DNA of 64,000 nt, from positions 11,015 to 75,014 of the forward strand of contig JBIOUG010000145.1 of assembly GCA_044866775.1 (NCBI GenBank), in the 5' to 3' direction. The DNA comes from DASUNQ01 sp044866775. Lineage in GTDB: Bacteria; Acidobacteriota; Thermoanaerobaculia; Multivoradales; UBA5704. Of the stretch, positions 32,396 through 42,567 are shown piece after piece (positions within the stretch are counted from its first letter, which is position 1; every line of letters starts with the position of its first letter). Below the pieces are notes generated by a model. The model saw nothing but the letters and a program-made list of their open reading frames with translations, made no database searches and had not been told where the DNA came from. Both the position numbers and the translations under genes were made by a program.

Positions 32396-34168
32396 TCAGG
32401 GCGCCAGCGGCCAGAGCATCGGGACGAGCAGGAGGAGGATCAACAAGGCGAGGGCGGTGAGCGGCGCGCCGGCGCGGACGAAGTCGCCGAAGCGGTAGCG
32501 GCCGGGGCCGTAGACGAGGAGGCAGCTCGGCTCGAAGGGGGTGATGAAGGAGAGAGAGGCGGCGAGGGTGACCATGACGGCGAAGGTGCGCGGGTTGACG
32601 CCGAGCTGGTGGGCGGTGCTCAAGGCGATCGGCAGGACGACGAGCGCCGCGGCGGCGTTCGACATCGGCTGCGTCAGCAGCATGGTCAGCGCCGCGAAGC
32701 CGCCGAGGACAACGTAGAGCCCGAGCGGCGCCGCGCCCTGGACGACGAGTCCCGCGAGGAAGGTGGCGGCGCCGGTCTTCTGCATCGCGACGCCGAAGGC
32801 GGTCATGCCGGCGATCAGGATCAGGAGCCGCCAGTCGATGGTGCCGTAGGCTTCCTCGGGGGTCAGCAGCCGCAGCAGCAGGACGCCGAGCGCCGCCGCC
32901 AGGAAGGCGAGCGGCAGCGGGATGAGCTGGAGGCCGGCGGCGGCGATGGCGAGGACGAAGAGCGCCATCACGTACACGCCCTTGCGCCGCCGGGCGGGCA
33001 CGTGCTCGGTCTCCTGCAGCGGCCAGAGGTCGGCCCGGTTGGCGATGGCAGGGAACCGGTCCGGCCGCCCCTGGAGGAGCAGCACGTCACCGACCTCGAG
33101 CGGCACGTCGGAGAGCTTGCTCGCCAGCGCGTGGCCGCGGCGGTAGATGGCGAGGACGGTGACGCCGTAGCGGGCGCGGAAGTCGAGCTCCTTGACCGTG
33201 CGGCCGACGAGCGCCGACTGCGGCATCAGGATCGCCTCGACGATCTTGATCGCCTCCCCCACCAGGTCCTGGTCGCCGAGCTTGAGGTCCGGCCGGATCT
33301 CGACCCCCGCCGTCTCCTTGACCTTGAGCAGCCCTTCGCGGCTCGCCTTGACGATCAATACGTCCCCTTCGGCGAGGCGGCGGAACGGCTCCGGGTAGAG
33401 CTTCTCCTGGCCGCGCAGGATCGAGAGGACCGTCAGGTCCATGGCGGTCAGCGTGGTGTCGCGGAGCGCCTTGCCGGCGAGCGGCGAGCCGCGCGGGATG
33501 ACGATCTCCGAGAGGTACTCCTTGATCTCATACTCCTCGGCGTAGCTCCCCTCGAGGTGGTCGGGCAGGAGGCGGTGCGCGGCGAGGAGCATGAAGACGC
33601 TGCCGGCGACGACCATCGTGAGTCCCACGGGCAGGAACTCAAAAAGCGTGAACGGGGCGAGGCCGGTCTCGAGCAGGTAGCCGCTCGCGGCGACGTTCGT
33701 CGAGGTGCCGATCAGCGTGCAGGTGCCGCCCAGGATCGAGGCGAAGGCGAGCGGCATCAACACCTGGCTCGGGCTGATGCGGCTCTTGCGGCAGACCCCG
33801 AGCACCGCCGGCAGCACGACCGCCGTCGTCGTCGTGTTGTTGATGAAGGCGGAGACCGTGCAGGTCACGCCCATGACGCAGAGCAGGATGCGGCGCCGGC
33901 TGCCGCCCGCCACGCGGTGGATCAGCGATCCGAGGGCGTCGACGACGCCGGTCTTCATCAGCGCGCCGGTCAGGACGAAGATCGAGGCGAGGATGACGAT
34001 GATCTCGCCCGCGAAGCCGGCGAATGCCTCCTCGAAGGTCAAGGTGCCCGAGAGGACGAGCACGACCAGGAGCAGCAGCGTCGTCAGGTCGACGGGCAGC
34101 CACTCGAAGCTGAAGACGACGATGGCGGCGACCAGCAGCGCCAGCACGAGCAGGATCGGGAGCGTCAT
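32396..34168 (-). CDS. SLC13/DASS-type anion permease with central RCK_C domains
   Basis: 590-aa polytopic transporter. About 12 membrane helices flank a soluble middle (about residues 205-375) with two RCK_C/TrkA-C-like modules: YEIKEYLSEIVIPRGSPLAG and SALVGRTVKELDFRARYGVT. Transporter signatures include SAFINNTTTTAVVLPAVLGV and GTSTNVAASGYLLETG in the first half, with a counterpart TQPMSNAAAALVVLPIALS and FITPFEPSC in the second. These NT-type repeats bind Na+ and the anion in the family. Likely substrate is sulphate or dicarboxylate, undetermined. Confidence 0.88.
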   Translation of the reverse strand: MTLPILLVLALLVAAIVVFSFEWLPVDLTTLLLLVVLVLSGTLTFEEAFAGFAGEIIVILASIFVLTGALMKTGVVDALGSLIHRVAGGSRRRILLCVMGVTCTVSAFINNTTTTAVVLPAVLGVCRKSRISPSQVLMPLAFASILGGTCTLIGTSTNVAASGYLLETGLAPFTLFEFLPVGLTMVVAGSVFMLLAAHRLLPDHLEGSYAEEYEIKEYLSEIVIPRGSPLAGKALRDTTLTAMDLTVLSILRGQEKLYPEPFRRLAEGDVLIVKASREGLLKVKETAGVEIRPDLKLGDQDLVGEAIKIVEAILMPQSALVGRTVKELDFRARYGVTVLAIYRRGHALASKLSDVPLEVGDVLLLQGRPDRFPAIANRADLWPLQETEHVPARRRKGVYVMALFVLAIAAAGLQLIPLPLAFLAAALGVLLLRLLTPEEAYGTIDWRLLILIAGMTAFGVAMQKTGAATFLAGLVVQGAAPLGLYVVLGGFAALTMLLTQPMSNAAAALVVLPIALSTAHQLGVNPRTFAVMVTLAASLSFITPFEPSCLLVYGPGRYRFGDFVRAGAPLTALALLILLLLVPMLWPLAP

Positions 34169-34230
34169 CGGGGGCCTTGCAGCACGCGGGTATCATGCCG
34201 CACGAACGGCGAGAGAAGCACGACTGCCGC

Positions 34231-35238
34231 ATGCCCGACGATCCGCCGCAGCCTCCCGACCAGCTCGATCTCTTTGCCGGCCGCGCCGTCGAGGCGCCGC
34301 GGCCGGCGCCGGTGGGCGCGGCAGCGGTCTCCGAGCGGGTGCGCAAGCTGGGCGCGGCGCTGCCGCCCGGGCTCCGCCTCGGCACCTCGTCGTGGTCGTT
34401 CCCCGGCTGGACGGGCCTCGTCTACGACCGCCGCTACCCCGTCAAGCGCCTGGCGCAGGAGGGGCTCGCGGCCTACGCGCGCCATCCGCTGCTGCGCACG
34501 GTCGGCATCGACCGCACCCACTACCAGCCCCTCAGCGCCGAGGAGCTGGCGGCCTACGCCGCCGCCGTCCCCGCCGACTTCCGCTTCCTGGTCAAGGCGC
34601 ACGACGCCGTCACCCTGGCCCGCTTCCCCGACCGCCCGCGCTACGGCGCCCAGCGCGGGCAGGAGAACCCGCGCTTCCTCAATCCCCTCTACGCGGCCAC
34701 CGAGGTCGTGGCGCCGTTCCGCGCCGGCCTCGGCGAGCGCGGCGCCGCCGTCCTCTTCCAGTTCGCGCCCCAGGAGCTAAGACCGCCGGTCCGTTTCGCG
34801 CGCCGCCTCGGCGCCTTCCTCGCGGCGCTGCCGCGCGGGCCGCTCTACGCCGTCGAGCTGCGCAACCGCGAGCTGGTGACGACCGAGTACGGCGCCGCCC
34901 TCGCCGCCGCCGGCGCCTGCCACTGCGCCAACGTCCATCCGCGGATGCCCGACGTCCGCGCCCAGGTCGCCCTTTCCGGCGCCGCCGGGGCGCCGGCGCT
35001 CTTCGTCCGCTGGATGCTGCGCGAGGGGATGACCTACGAGGACACCGGCCGGCGCTGGGCGCCCTTCCACCGCATCGCCGAGGTCGACCGCGGCGCCCGG
35101 CGGGCGATCGCCGAGCTGGCCTGCGAGGCCGCGGCGCGCGGCCAGCCGGCCTACGTCACGGTCGCCAACAACGCCGAAGGGTCGGCGCCGCTGTCGATCG
35201 CGGCGCTGGCGGAGGAGATCGTGCGGCTCCAGGGATGA
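34231..35238 (+). CDS. DUF72 family protein
   Basis: About 335 aa. The TIM-barrel-like DUF72 signature is clear: RLGTSSWSFPGWTGLVYDRR, RTVGIDRTHYQPLSAEEL, FRFLVKAHDAVTLARFP, AVLFQFAPQELRPPVRFARR, LYAVELRNRELVT and AYVTVANNAEGSAPLSIAAL. The ATG at 34231 is preferred. In-frame ATGs at 34195 and nearby add a charged extension with no clear ribosome site. It is divergent from the permease gene. The family lies near endonuclease IV-like folds, but its function is not established. Confidence 0.85.
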   Translation: MPDDPPQPPDQLDLFAGRAVEAPRPAPVGAAAVSERVRKLGAALPPGLRLGTSSWSFPGWTGLVYDRRYPVKRLAQEGLAAYARHPLLRTVGIDRTHYQPLSAEELAAYAAAVPADFRFLVKAHDAVTLARFPDRPRYGAQRGQENPRFLNPLYAATEVVAPFRAGLGERGAAVLFQFAPQELRPPVRFARRLGAFLAALPRGPLYAVELRNRELVTTEYGAALAAAGACHCANVHPRMPDVRAQVALSGAAGAPALFVRWMLREGMTYEDTGRRWAPFHRIAEVDRGARRAIAELACEAAARGQPAYVTVANNAEGSAPLSIAALAEEIVRLQG

Positions 35239-35327
35239 CCGGACAGCGGGGGGAATAGCCTTGCCGGCGGGCCGGTTCTGAGAGGCGTCCCACTCCTCAG
35301 GTTTGCCAAAACCCGGAACGTGTGACA

Positions 35328-35359
35328 CTGTTCAGCCCGCGGGGCACGCTGTTCAGCCC
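35328..35359 (+). promoter_or_regulatory. Direct repeat in the helicase leader
   Basis: CTGTTCAGCCC occurs at 35328-35338 and again at 35349-35359, a 21-bp period (two helical turns), about 170 bp upstream of the DEAD-box helicase ATG. The 292-nt gap 35239-35530 holds no other feature I can support. A protein-binding role is inferred. Confidence 0.4.
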
Positions 35360-35530
35360 CTGCGCGAACATACGAGTCGGGGCCCTCACGGAGACGTTCT
35401 CCCCGGGCCCGAGCGGCGGCCTCACCGGCAAGCCCCCCGTTCCCCCCTCTCGCACAACTCGCCGGAAAAAAAGCGGAGCGCCCTCTCCATGCCGGAGAGC
35501 CGTGCGCCCGCGAAAGGTACACGACGCATC

Positions 35531-37006
<1,476 letters not shown>

Positions 37007-37010
37007 GCGG

Positions 37011-37029
37011 GTCGGATCAACGGGGAAGG
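37011..37029 (+). repeat. REP-like element, partial copy 3
   Basis: GTCGGATCAACGGGGAAGG follows a CCGCCGC / GCGGCGG hairpin within the last helicase codons (36971-36991). It matches the tail of the elements at 23053 and 26251 over TCGGATCAACG. It is diverged, so it is a tentative third copy. Confidence 0.4.
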
Positions 37030-37106
37030 CTCGGAGCGGTCCACAATGCCGCTTCCGAGCCGTCCGTCGCGCGCTGCTTCAATCGCGAGGATCGCGAGGA
37101 GTCGCG

Positions 37107-37340
37107 CCCGAGATCACCCGCTCCCCGAACTACCTGAGCGCCCTCAGCCGCTGGCACGTGGTGGAGATGACTCCAGAACTCGTCATGGCGGCGGTTGGCC
37201 TAGCGCATCGGGCTGGGATCTCGCCCTGGGATGGCGCCATTCTCGAGGCGGCACGCGCCGCCGGCTGCAGCCGAGTGATCTCCGAGGACCTCAGTGCCGG
37301 CCACAGCTATGAGGGCATCACGATCGAGAACCCATTTTGA
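37107..37340 (+). pseudogene. VapC-type PIN-domain toxin, N-terminal half missing
   Basis: The frame from about 37107 to the stop at 37338-37340 reads as the C-terminal half of a PIN domain: LSALSRWHVVEMTPELVMAA, then LAHRAGISPWDGAILEAARA and GCSRVISEDLSAGHSYEGIT, ending IENPF. The FWD-like WDG and SEDL acidic residues are the second half of the PIN active site. The N-terminal half, with its first Asp, and any VapB antitoxin are absent, so the toxin should be inactive. A GTG at 37158 could express 60 aa. The following 215 nt (37341-37556) hold nothing I can support. Confidence 0.65.
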
Positions 37341-37556
37341 GTCGTAGGTTGATCGGCGGTCGTGGCGGCGACCCTGGACCCCACGCCGACGACAATCGTG
37401 CTCGGCGCAGGAGCGTTCTGACCTGGGCCGGGCAGAGGACTCGCGGGGACTGGTAGACCCCCAAGCGACGGGAGCGTCCGCGGCTCAACGGTGACCGCCG
37501 GCCGGCTCGTACAAGAGGACGATGGAGTCGAGCCGTTGCCGCCACGGAGGCCCCCC

Positions 37557-39881
37557 ATGTTCTCGCACTCGTTCCGACTCGCCTGTCGGCTGACGTTCCT
37601 TCCTCTCTTCCTGCTGCCCGCGGCGGCGCTCGGCGCGGCCGGGGCCTGGAGCCCCCTCGGGCCAGACGGCGGAGCGGTCACGGCGATCGCCGTTCACCCG
37701 ACCGCGCCCGCGACGCTCTACGCCGCCGTCGAGTTCGGGGGCGTCTTCCGCAGCGACGACGGCGGCGCGAGCTGGCGGCGCACCGGCCCCGGGCTGCCGC
37801 AGATCTCCTTCCAGGCGCTGGCCGGCATCGCCATCGATCCGCTGGCGCCGGACACCCTCTACGTGCCCACGAACTCGGGCCTCTTCCGCTCCATCGACGG
37901 CGGCGGCCACTGGCAGCAGGTCGGCGGCACGCTCGGCCAGGGGCCTTCGTTCCTGTACGCGATCGCCGCCGGCGGCGCGCGCCCGGGCATCGTCTACCTG
38001 GCGGACGTCAGCGGTGTGCTCAAGAGCGGCGACGGCGGCGTGACCTGGACCCGCCTGCAGAATGGCCTCGCGGGACGCGGCGCCGGCTACTCGCTGGCGA
38101 TCGATCCCGGCAACGGCAACGTGGTCTATCTCGGCACCGGAGGGCCTCTGCTCAAGACCACGAACGGCGGCGCGACCTGGGCGCCGGCCGCCGGCGACCC
38201 GAGCCGCGGCCCGATCGGCGCCATCGCGCTCGCCATCGATCCGCGCGACCCGCGCAAGGTCTACGCCGGCACCGCGAACGGCGTGCTGCGGTCGACCGAC
38301 GCCGGCCGCACCTGGACCCTGGTGGTGAACGGGCTCACGGATCGGCACGTCTTCGCCCTGGCGCTCGCGCCGTCGGTTCCGGCGACGCTCTACGCCGGCA
38401 CCAACGCTGGTGTCTTCGTCACCCGCAACGCCGGCGGCGCATGGCGGCGGACGTCGGGCGAGGTCCAGCGTGTGCACGCGCTCGCGGTCTCGCGGACGAG
38501 CTTCGCCACCGCCTGGGCGGGCCTCTGGCCGGCGCCCGGCCGCTTCGGGCTCCTCGTCACGACCGATGCCGGCAGAACCTGGTCACCCGCGCAGCAGGGT
38601 ATGGCCGCGGCTGCGCTCGATCGCATCGCGGTCGATCCGTTCGACTCCCAGACCCTCTACGCGGCCGGCAGCGGCGGCTTCTACCGCAGCGGCGACCGCG
38701 GCGCGTCGTGGACGCAGGTCTCCGCGCCCTTCGGAGCGGGCTCGCGGTTCACCATCCTGGCCACCGACGCTTCGACTCCCGGCCGCCTGTTCGCGGCGCG
38801 CGTCCCTTTCGGCGAGGCCAACCCCACGCTCTTCCGCAGCCTCGATCATGGCGACCACTGGCAGCAGCTCGCGCTCCCGGTCACCACGTTTCTCTACTCC
38901 CTGCTGGTGCTCCCCGGCAACCGCCTGCTCCTGGCGACTCACGCAGCGGGCGCCCTGCGGAGCGGCGACGGCGGCGACACCTGGACGACGGCCACCGGCG
39001 AGATGCAGGGCACGGTCATCCAGGACCTGGCCGCGGCCGGCTCCGTGGTGTACGCCGCGGGGTACAAGCTCGTGGGCGACCCGCGCTTCGTCCGGCCCGA
39101 GCTGCGCCTGTTCAAGAGCGCCGATTCCGGCCAGACCTGGACGCGCAGCGAATCCGGGCTGCCCGACAGCGCGGCGGCGCACGTCGCCGTCGACCCGGGC
39201 GATCCGGCGAGCGCCTGGGTGTTCGTCGCGGAGGTCCTCCACCACACCGCCGACGGCGGCGCCCACTGGACGCCGGTGAGCGACTTCTTCAACCGCCAGC
39301 AGGTGGTGCACGACCTCCTCCTCGTCCCCGGGTCCCCGGTGACGCTCTACGTCGCCACCCAGAACGCCGGCGTCTTCCGCAGCGCCGACGGCGGCAAGAC
39401 CTGGACGGCGATCGCGCGCGACCTCTTCAGCTTCAACGCTCTCGCCCTCGCCGTCGATCCGCACGACGCCGGCCAGCTCTACGCCGTCCTGGCGGGAGGC
39501 GGAGTCGTCACCCTCACCGAGCCCGCAGCCATCGGCTGCACGGCCTCCTCGACCACGCTCTGCCTCAACCAGCAGCGGTTCGAGGTCGAGGTCGCGTGGC
39601 AGGACTTCCAGGGCCACACCGGCGCCGGGCAGGCCGTGCCACTCAGCGGCGACACCGGCTACTTCTGGTTCTTCGCGCCGGCGAACGTCGAGCTGGTGGT
39701 GAAGGTGATCGACGGCCGCGAGGCCAACGGCTTCTTCTGGGCCTTCTACGGCGCCCTGTCGAGCGTCGAATACCACGTCCGCGTCACCGACACGGCGACC
39801 GGCCTGGTGCGCGTCTACTCGAACCCGGCGGGCCGCCTCGCGAGCTTCGCGGATACGCGAGCCTTCGCCGGAGGGCAGTGA
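37557..39881 (+). CDS. Secreted Sortilin/BNR-type repeat protein with shared C-terminal domain
   Basis: 774 aa. Signal peptide about 1-29 (SFRLACRLTFLPLFLLPAAA). Then about a dozen repeats of the beta-propeller type VFRSDDGGASWRR, LLKTTNGGATWAP, VLRSTDAGRTWTL and VFRSADGGKTWTA. These are the Asp-box/BNR repeats of Sortilin-like propellers, alternating with VYLGTGG/LYAGTN blocks. The final about 115 residues form a different domain: TLCLNQQRFEVEVAWQDF, DTGYFWFFAPANVELVVKV, NGFFWAFYG. The same domain ends the next gene. GGAGG lies 6 nt before the ATG. Probably exported or surface-exposed; the ligand is unknown. Confidence 0.85.
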   Translation: MFSHSFRLACRLTFLPLFLLPAAALGAAGAWSPLGPDGGAVTAIAVHPTAPATLYAAVEFGGVFRSDDGGASWRRTGPGLPQISFQALAGIAIDPLAPDTLYVPTNSGLFRSIDGGGHWQQVGGTLGQGPSFLYAIAAGGARPGIVYLADVSGVLKSGDGGVTWTRLQNGLAGRGAGYSLAIDPGNGNVVYLGTGGPLLKTTNGGATWAPAAGDPSRGPIGAIALAIDPRDPRKVYAGTANGVLRSTDAGRTWTLVVNGLTDRHVFALALAPSVPATLYAGTNAGVFVTRNAGGAWRRTSGEVQRVHALAVSRTSFATAWAGLWPAPGRFGLLVTTDAGRTWSPAQQGMAAAALDRIAVDPFDSQTLYAAGSGGFYRSGDRGASWTQVSAPFGAGSRFTILATDASTPGRLFAARVPFGEANPTLFRSLDHGDHWQQLALPVTTFLYSLLVLPGNRLLLATHAAGALRSGDGGDTWTTATGEMQGTVIQDLAAAGSVVYAAGYKLVGDPRFVRPELRLFKSADSGQTWTRSESGLPDSAAAHVAVDPGDPASAWVFVAEVLHHTADGGAHWTPVSDFFNRQQVVHDLLLVPGSPVTLYVATQNAGVFRSADGGKTWTAIARDLFSFNALALAVDPHDAGQLYAVLAGGGVVTLTEPAAIGCTASSTTLCLNQQRFEVEVAWQDFQGHTGAGQAVPLSGDTGYFWFFAPANVELVVKVIDGREANGFFWAFYGALSSVEYHVRVTDTATGLVRVYSNPAGRLASFADTRAFAGGQ

Positions 39882-39906
39882 TCGTACGGGTCATCCGCTA
39901 AGAGGC

Positions 39907-39912
39907 TAGAAT
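39907..39912 (+). promoter_or_regulatory. -10-like hexamer of the CSLREAI-type gene
   Basis: TAGAAT (5/6 to TATAAT) ends 9 nt before the ATG at 39922. AGAGG also lies 4 nt before the ATG, so ribosome binding may still use it. Confidence 0.35.
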
Positions 39913-39921
39913 AGAGGCGGC

Positions 39922-41382
39922 ATGGACAGGGGCACCCTTTGCCTGCTGCTCGCGCTCCTCACCCTTGGCGCGCCGCTCGCGGCCGAGGAGCTCGTGGTCA
40001 CCAAGGTCGCCGACACGGCCGACGGCGCCTGCGACGCCGACTGCTCGCTGCGCGAGGCGATCATCGCCGCCAACCAGGACCCGGGGAGCACGGCCGTCAT
40101 CGTCGGCGCCGGCGTCTTTCTGCTGACCCGCGCCGGGCGCAGCGAGGACGCGGCGCTGACCGGGGACCTCGACGTCACCTCCCCGATCGAGCTCATGGGC
40201 TCCGGGGCGACCGAGACGATCCTCGACGGCAACCAGCTCGACCGCGTCGTCCACGTGCTGGCGAGCGGCAGCGCCGAGATCGCGGGCGTGACGGTGCGGC
40301 ACGGCTCCGCCAACGGTCCGGGCGGCGGCATCTGCTCCGAGGGCGAGCTGACGCTCGAGCGGGTGGTCGTCTCCGACAACCAGGCCGCCGGCCAGCCGGG
40401 CGGCGGCGTCTTCGCCGCGCTCCTCGACGCGGCCGACAGCACGTTCTCCGGCAACCTCGGCGGCGCCAACGGCGGCGGCATCCACTCGGGGGGCGGCCCG
40501 CTGCGCAACCTGACGGTCTCGGGCAACGTCGCCACGACCTCGGGCGGCGGGATCTATCTCATCCAGCGCGACGGGGACCGCCTCCACAACCTCACGGTCA
40601 CCGGCAACTCGGGCGGGGGGCTCTTCGGCTTCACCGACGAATGCATCGGTCTCCCCCCGGGCTGCGGGGAGACGACGCAGCTCGCCAACTCGATCCTGGC
40701 CGGGAACACCGGCGCCGACTGCTCGGGCAGCGTCGGCTCGCTCGGCTTCAACCTCTACGGCCGGCCCCCGGACTGCGAGGTCGAGTCGACCGACCTCGTG
40801 GGGACGCCCGGGCTCCCGCTCGACCCGCAGCTCGGCCCGCTGACCCTCGCCGGCGGCACGACGCCCGTCCACCCGCTCCTGCCCGAGAGCCCGGCGATCG
40901 ATGCCGGGAGCCTCTCGCCCCCGACCGCCGCGGGCGGCTGCCGGGCGACCGACCAGCGCGGTGTCTCGCGCCCGGTCGACGGCGACGGCGACGGCATCGC
41001 CCGCTGCGACATCGGCGCAGTCGAGCAGACGGCGGCCTGCATCCCCGAGCCCACGGCCCTCTGCCTCAACCAGAACCGCTTCCGCGTCACCGCCCACTGG
41101 GAGACCGCCCAGGACGAGGGCGACGGCCAGGCCGTCGGCCTGACCGCGGAGACCGGCTACTTCTGGTTCTTCTCGCCGGCCAACGTCGAGCTCATCGTCA
41201 AGGTCCTCGACGCCTGCAGCTTCAACGGCCGCTTCTGGGTCTTCTCGACCGGCCTGACCGACGTCGGCGTCGAGCTCCAGGTCGTGGACACCAAGACGGG
41301 GCAGAGCAAGCTCTACACGAACCCGCGCGGCACGCCGTACCCGCCGAAGCTCGACACCGCCGCCTTCGCGACCTGTCAGTAG
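39922..41382 (+). CDS. Secreted CSLREAI/parallel beta-helix protein with shared C-terminal domain
   Basis: 486 aa. Signal peptide about 1-21 (LCLLLALLTLGAPLAA). DGACDADCSLREAIIAANQD is the CSLREAI motif common to right-handed beta-helix surface proteins. Helix rungs follow with repeated GGG and N-rich turns (SANGPGGGICSEGELTLERV, NLGGANGGGIHSGGGPLRNL), then the block SPAIDAGSLSPPTAAGGCRA near 330. The last about 110 residues (TALCLNQNRFRVTAHWETAQ, TGYFWFFSPANVELIVKVLD, FNGRFWVFSTGLTDVGVELQ) match the domain ending the previous gene. Likely secreted or cell-surface. Ligand unknown. Confidence 0.85.
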   Translation: MDRGTLCLLLALLTLGAPLAAEELVVTKVADTADGACDADCSLREAIIAANQDPGSTAVIVGAGVFLLTRAGRSEDAALTGDLDVTSPIELMGSGATETILDGNQLDRVVHVLASGSAEIAGVTVRHGSANGPGGGICSEGELTLERVVVSDNQAAGQPGGGVFAALLDAADSTFSGNLGGANGGGIHSGGGPLRNLTVSGNVATTSGGGIYLIQRDGDRLHNLTVTGNSGGGLFGFTDECIGLPPGCGETTQLANSILAGNTGADCSGSVGSLGFNLYGRPPDCEVESTDLVGTPGLPLDPQLGPLTLAGGTTPVHPLLPESPAIDAGSLSPPTAAGGCRATDQRGVSRPVDGDGDGIARCDIGAVEQTAACIPEPTALCLNQNRFRVTAHWETAQDEGDGQAVGLTAETGYFWFFSPANVELIVKVLDACSFNGRFWVFSTGLTDVGVELQVVDTKTGQSKLYTNPRGTPYPPKLDTAAFATCQ

Positions 41383-41403
41383 GCGCGCTGCGCGCGCCTA
41401 CTG
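41377..41403. terminator. 12-bp perfect hairpin overlapping the stop codon
   Basis: CAGTAGGCGCGC (41377-41388) pairs perfectly with GCGCGCCTACTG (41392-41403) around TGC. The TAG stop of the plus-strand gene (41380-41382) is inside the stem. It lies between convergent genes and may terminate both. No T-run follows. Confidence 0.55.
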
Positions 41404-41465
41404 GGTGACGATCTCGGGATTGATGAAGCGGACCGTGTAGGTCAGCTCGTAGGGAGGAGGCTTCG
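41398..41465 (-). pseudogene. Gene-tail remnant
   Basis: Minus-strand frame reads KPPPYELTYTVRFINPEIVT and ends at a TAG (41398-41400) inside the hairpin above. It has no start of its own and begins right after the stop of the glycosyltransferase gene. It looks like the last codons of a secreted protein gene, otherwise lost. Assignment is tentative. Confidence 0.3.
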
Positions 41466-42410
41466 TTACCGGCGGTCGCCGGTGGCCGCGTCGTGAGGCG
41501 TCGCCAGGCGAGCGTCGAGCCAGTCGAGGGCCGCTCGGTCGACGTCGAGATCGAACTTGCGCGCGAAGTAGTAGCCGCTGGCGACGAGCGCGGGGCAGTC
41601 GGCGCGGGTGAGGGTTCGCGCGTGGCCGTCACGGGAGCCCTGAAAGTCGGCGAAGCGCAGGTTGACGTTGCACAGGCGAAAGCCGCCGTCGTTGATCAGG
41701 ACGGTTTGGGCGAAGGCCTCGTCAGGGCATACCGTGCGCTCGAAGTGGGCCACCAGCTCGCCGCCGCTGCGGGCCGTCGCGAGGAGCTGCTCGGCGCCGC
41801 GGCGGCGGAGGATCGTCCATTGCGAGCCGATGAAGGGAGCATGCCCCGAGGCCGCTCCGGGGAATCGCGTCCGGATCCCCAGCCGCGGCCCGTAGGTGAG
41901 ATGGACGTTGAAGGCCTTCTGGACCCGGTTGAGCGGACGCACGAAGCGCAGCACGGCCTCCCAGCCGGGCAGCTCGACGTAGCGGTAGAGGTACCGCACG
42001 TGCCCCTGCCGCCGGCGGCCATCGGGGCTCCGTGCGTCGAGCGGCCTCCAGGTGAGGTACCCGTCGTAGTCCGTCGCAGCGAGCATCGTTTCGAGCTCGG
42101 CCAGCGGCCGCAGGGGGTAGTCCTGGCCCGACAGGTACACCAACCACTCGTAGTCGCCAGGCTGGCGAGAGAGCAGCTCGACGGCGTCGAAGTACGGCTC
42201 GAGCAGCGACCAGTAGCCGCGGCGGCCGCGTTGGCGATGGGTGAAGTGCAGCACGCCGAGGGCGTCGAGCGCGGCGCCGTCGAGAGGCTCGCCGGCCGGG
42301 CAATGCCCAACCACCAGGAGCGCATCGGGGCTGCCGCGGCGGAGAGCGCCGAGGAGGCGCTCGACTTGACGAGGGCTGCGATGACTCTGCACGAAGTAGG
42401 CAACGCGCAC
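41466..42410 (-). CDS. GT14-like (core-2/I-branching) beta-glycosyltransferase
   Basis: 314 aa. N-terminal VAYFVQSHRSPRQVERLLGA, then the family's sugar-binding motif YLSGQDYPLRPLAELE and DYDGYLTWRPLD. VHLTYGPRLGIRTRF, HAPFIGSQWTILRRRGAEQL and the acidic CPDEAFAQTVLI follow in the expected order (SGQDYPL ... GSQW ... PDE). Family GT14 members transfer GlcNAc or Xyl to glycans in branches. The bacterial role is probably surface polysaccharide modification. It is divergent from the large secreted-protein gene at 42568. Confidence 0.85.
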   Translation of the reverse strand: MRVAYFVQSHRSPRQVERLLGALRRGSPDALLVVGHCPAGEPLDGAALDALGVLHFTHRQRGRRGYWSLLEPYFDAVELLSRQPGDYEWLVYLSGQDYPLRPLAELETMLAATDYDGYLTWRPLDARSPDGRRRQGHVRYLYRYVELPGWEAVLRFVRPLNRVQKAFNVHLTYGPRLGIRTRFPGAASGHAPFIGSQWTILRRRGAEQLLATARSGGELVAHFERTVCPDEAFAQTVLINDGGFRLCNVNLRFADFQGSRDGHARTLTRADCPALVASGYYFARKFDLDVDRAALDWLDARLATPHDAATGDRR

Positions 42411-42567
42411 GGCCGACCGCCCCCGGGCCCGACGCTCGTCGTCGATCGGGGAAGAGTATCGGTCGGAGCGCCGAGGTTCAACCGGTCCGTGGGGGTTCGA
42501 CTGTCTCCTTCCGATGCTCGGGAGCTACAGAGGTAGTAGAGGTCCATGACCAAGGGAGCGCCCGCCG

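Noticed and set aside
37307..37681. A 124-aa minus-strand frame ahead of the Sortilin-type gene
   Set aside because: It overlaps the signal peptide of a clear plus-strand gene, has Pro/Ser-rich sequence and no start or ribosome site I trust.
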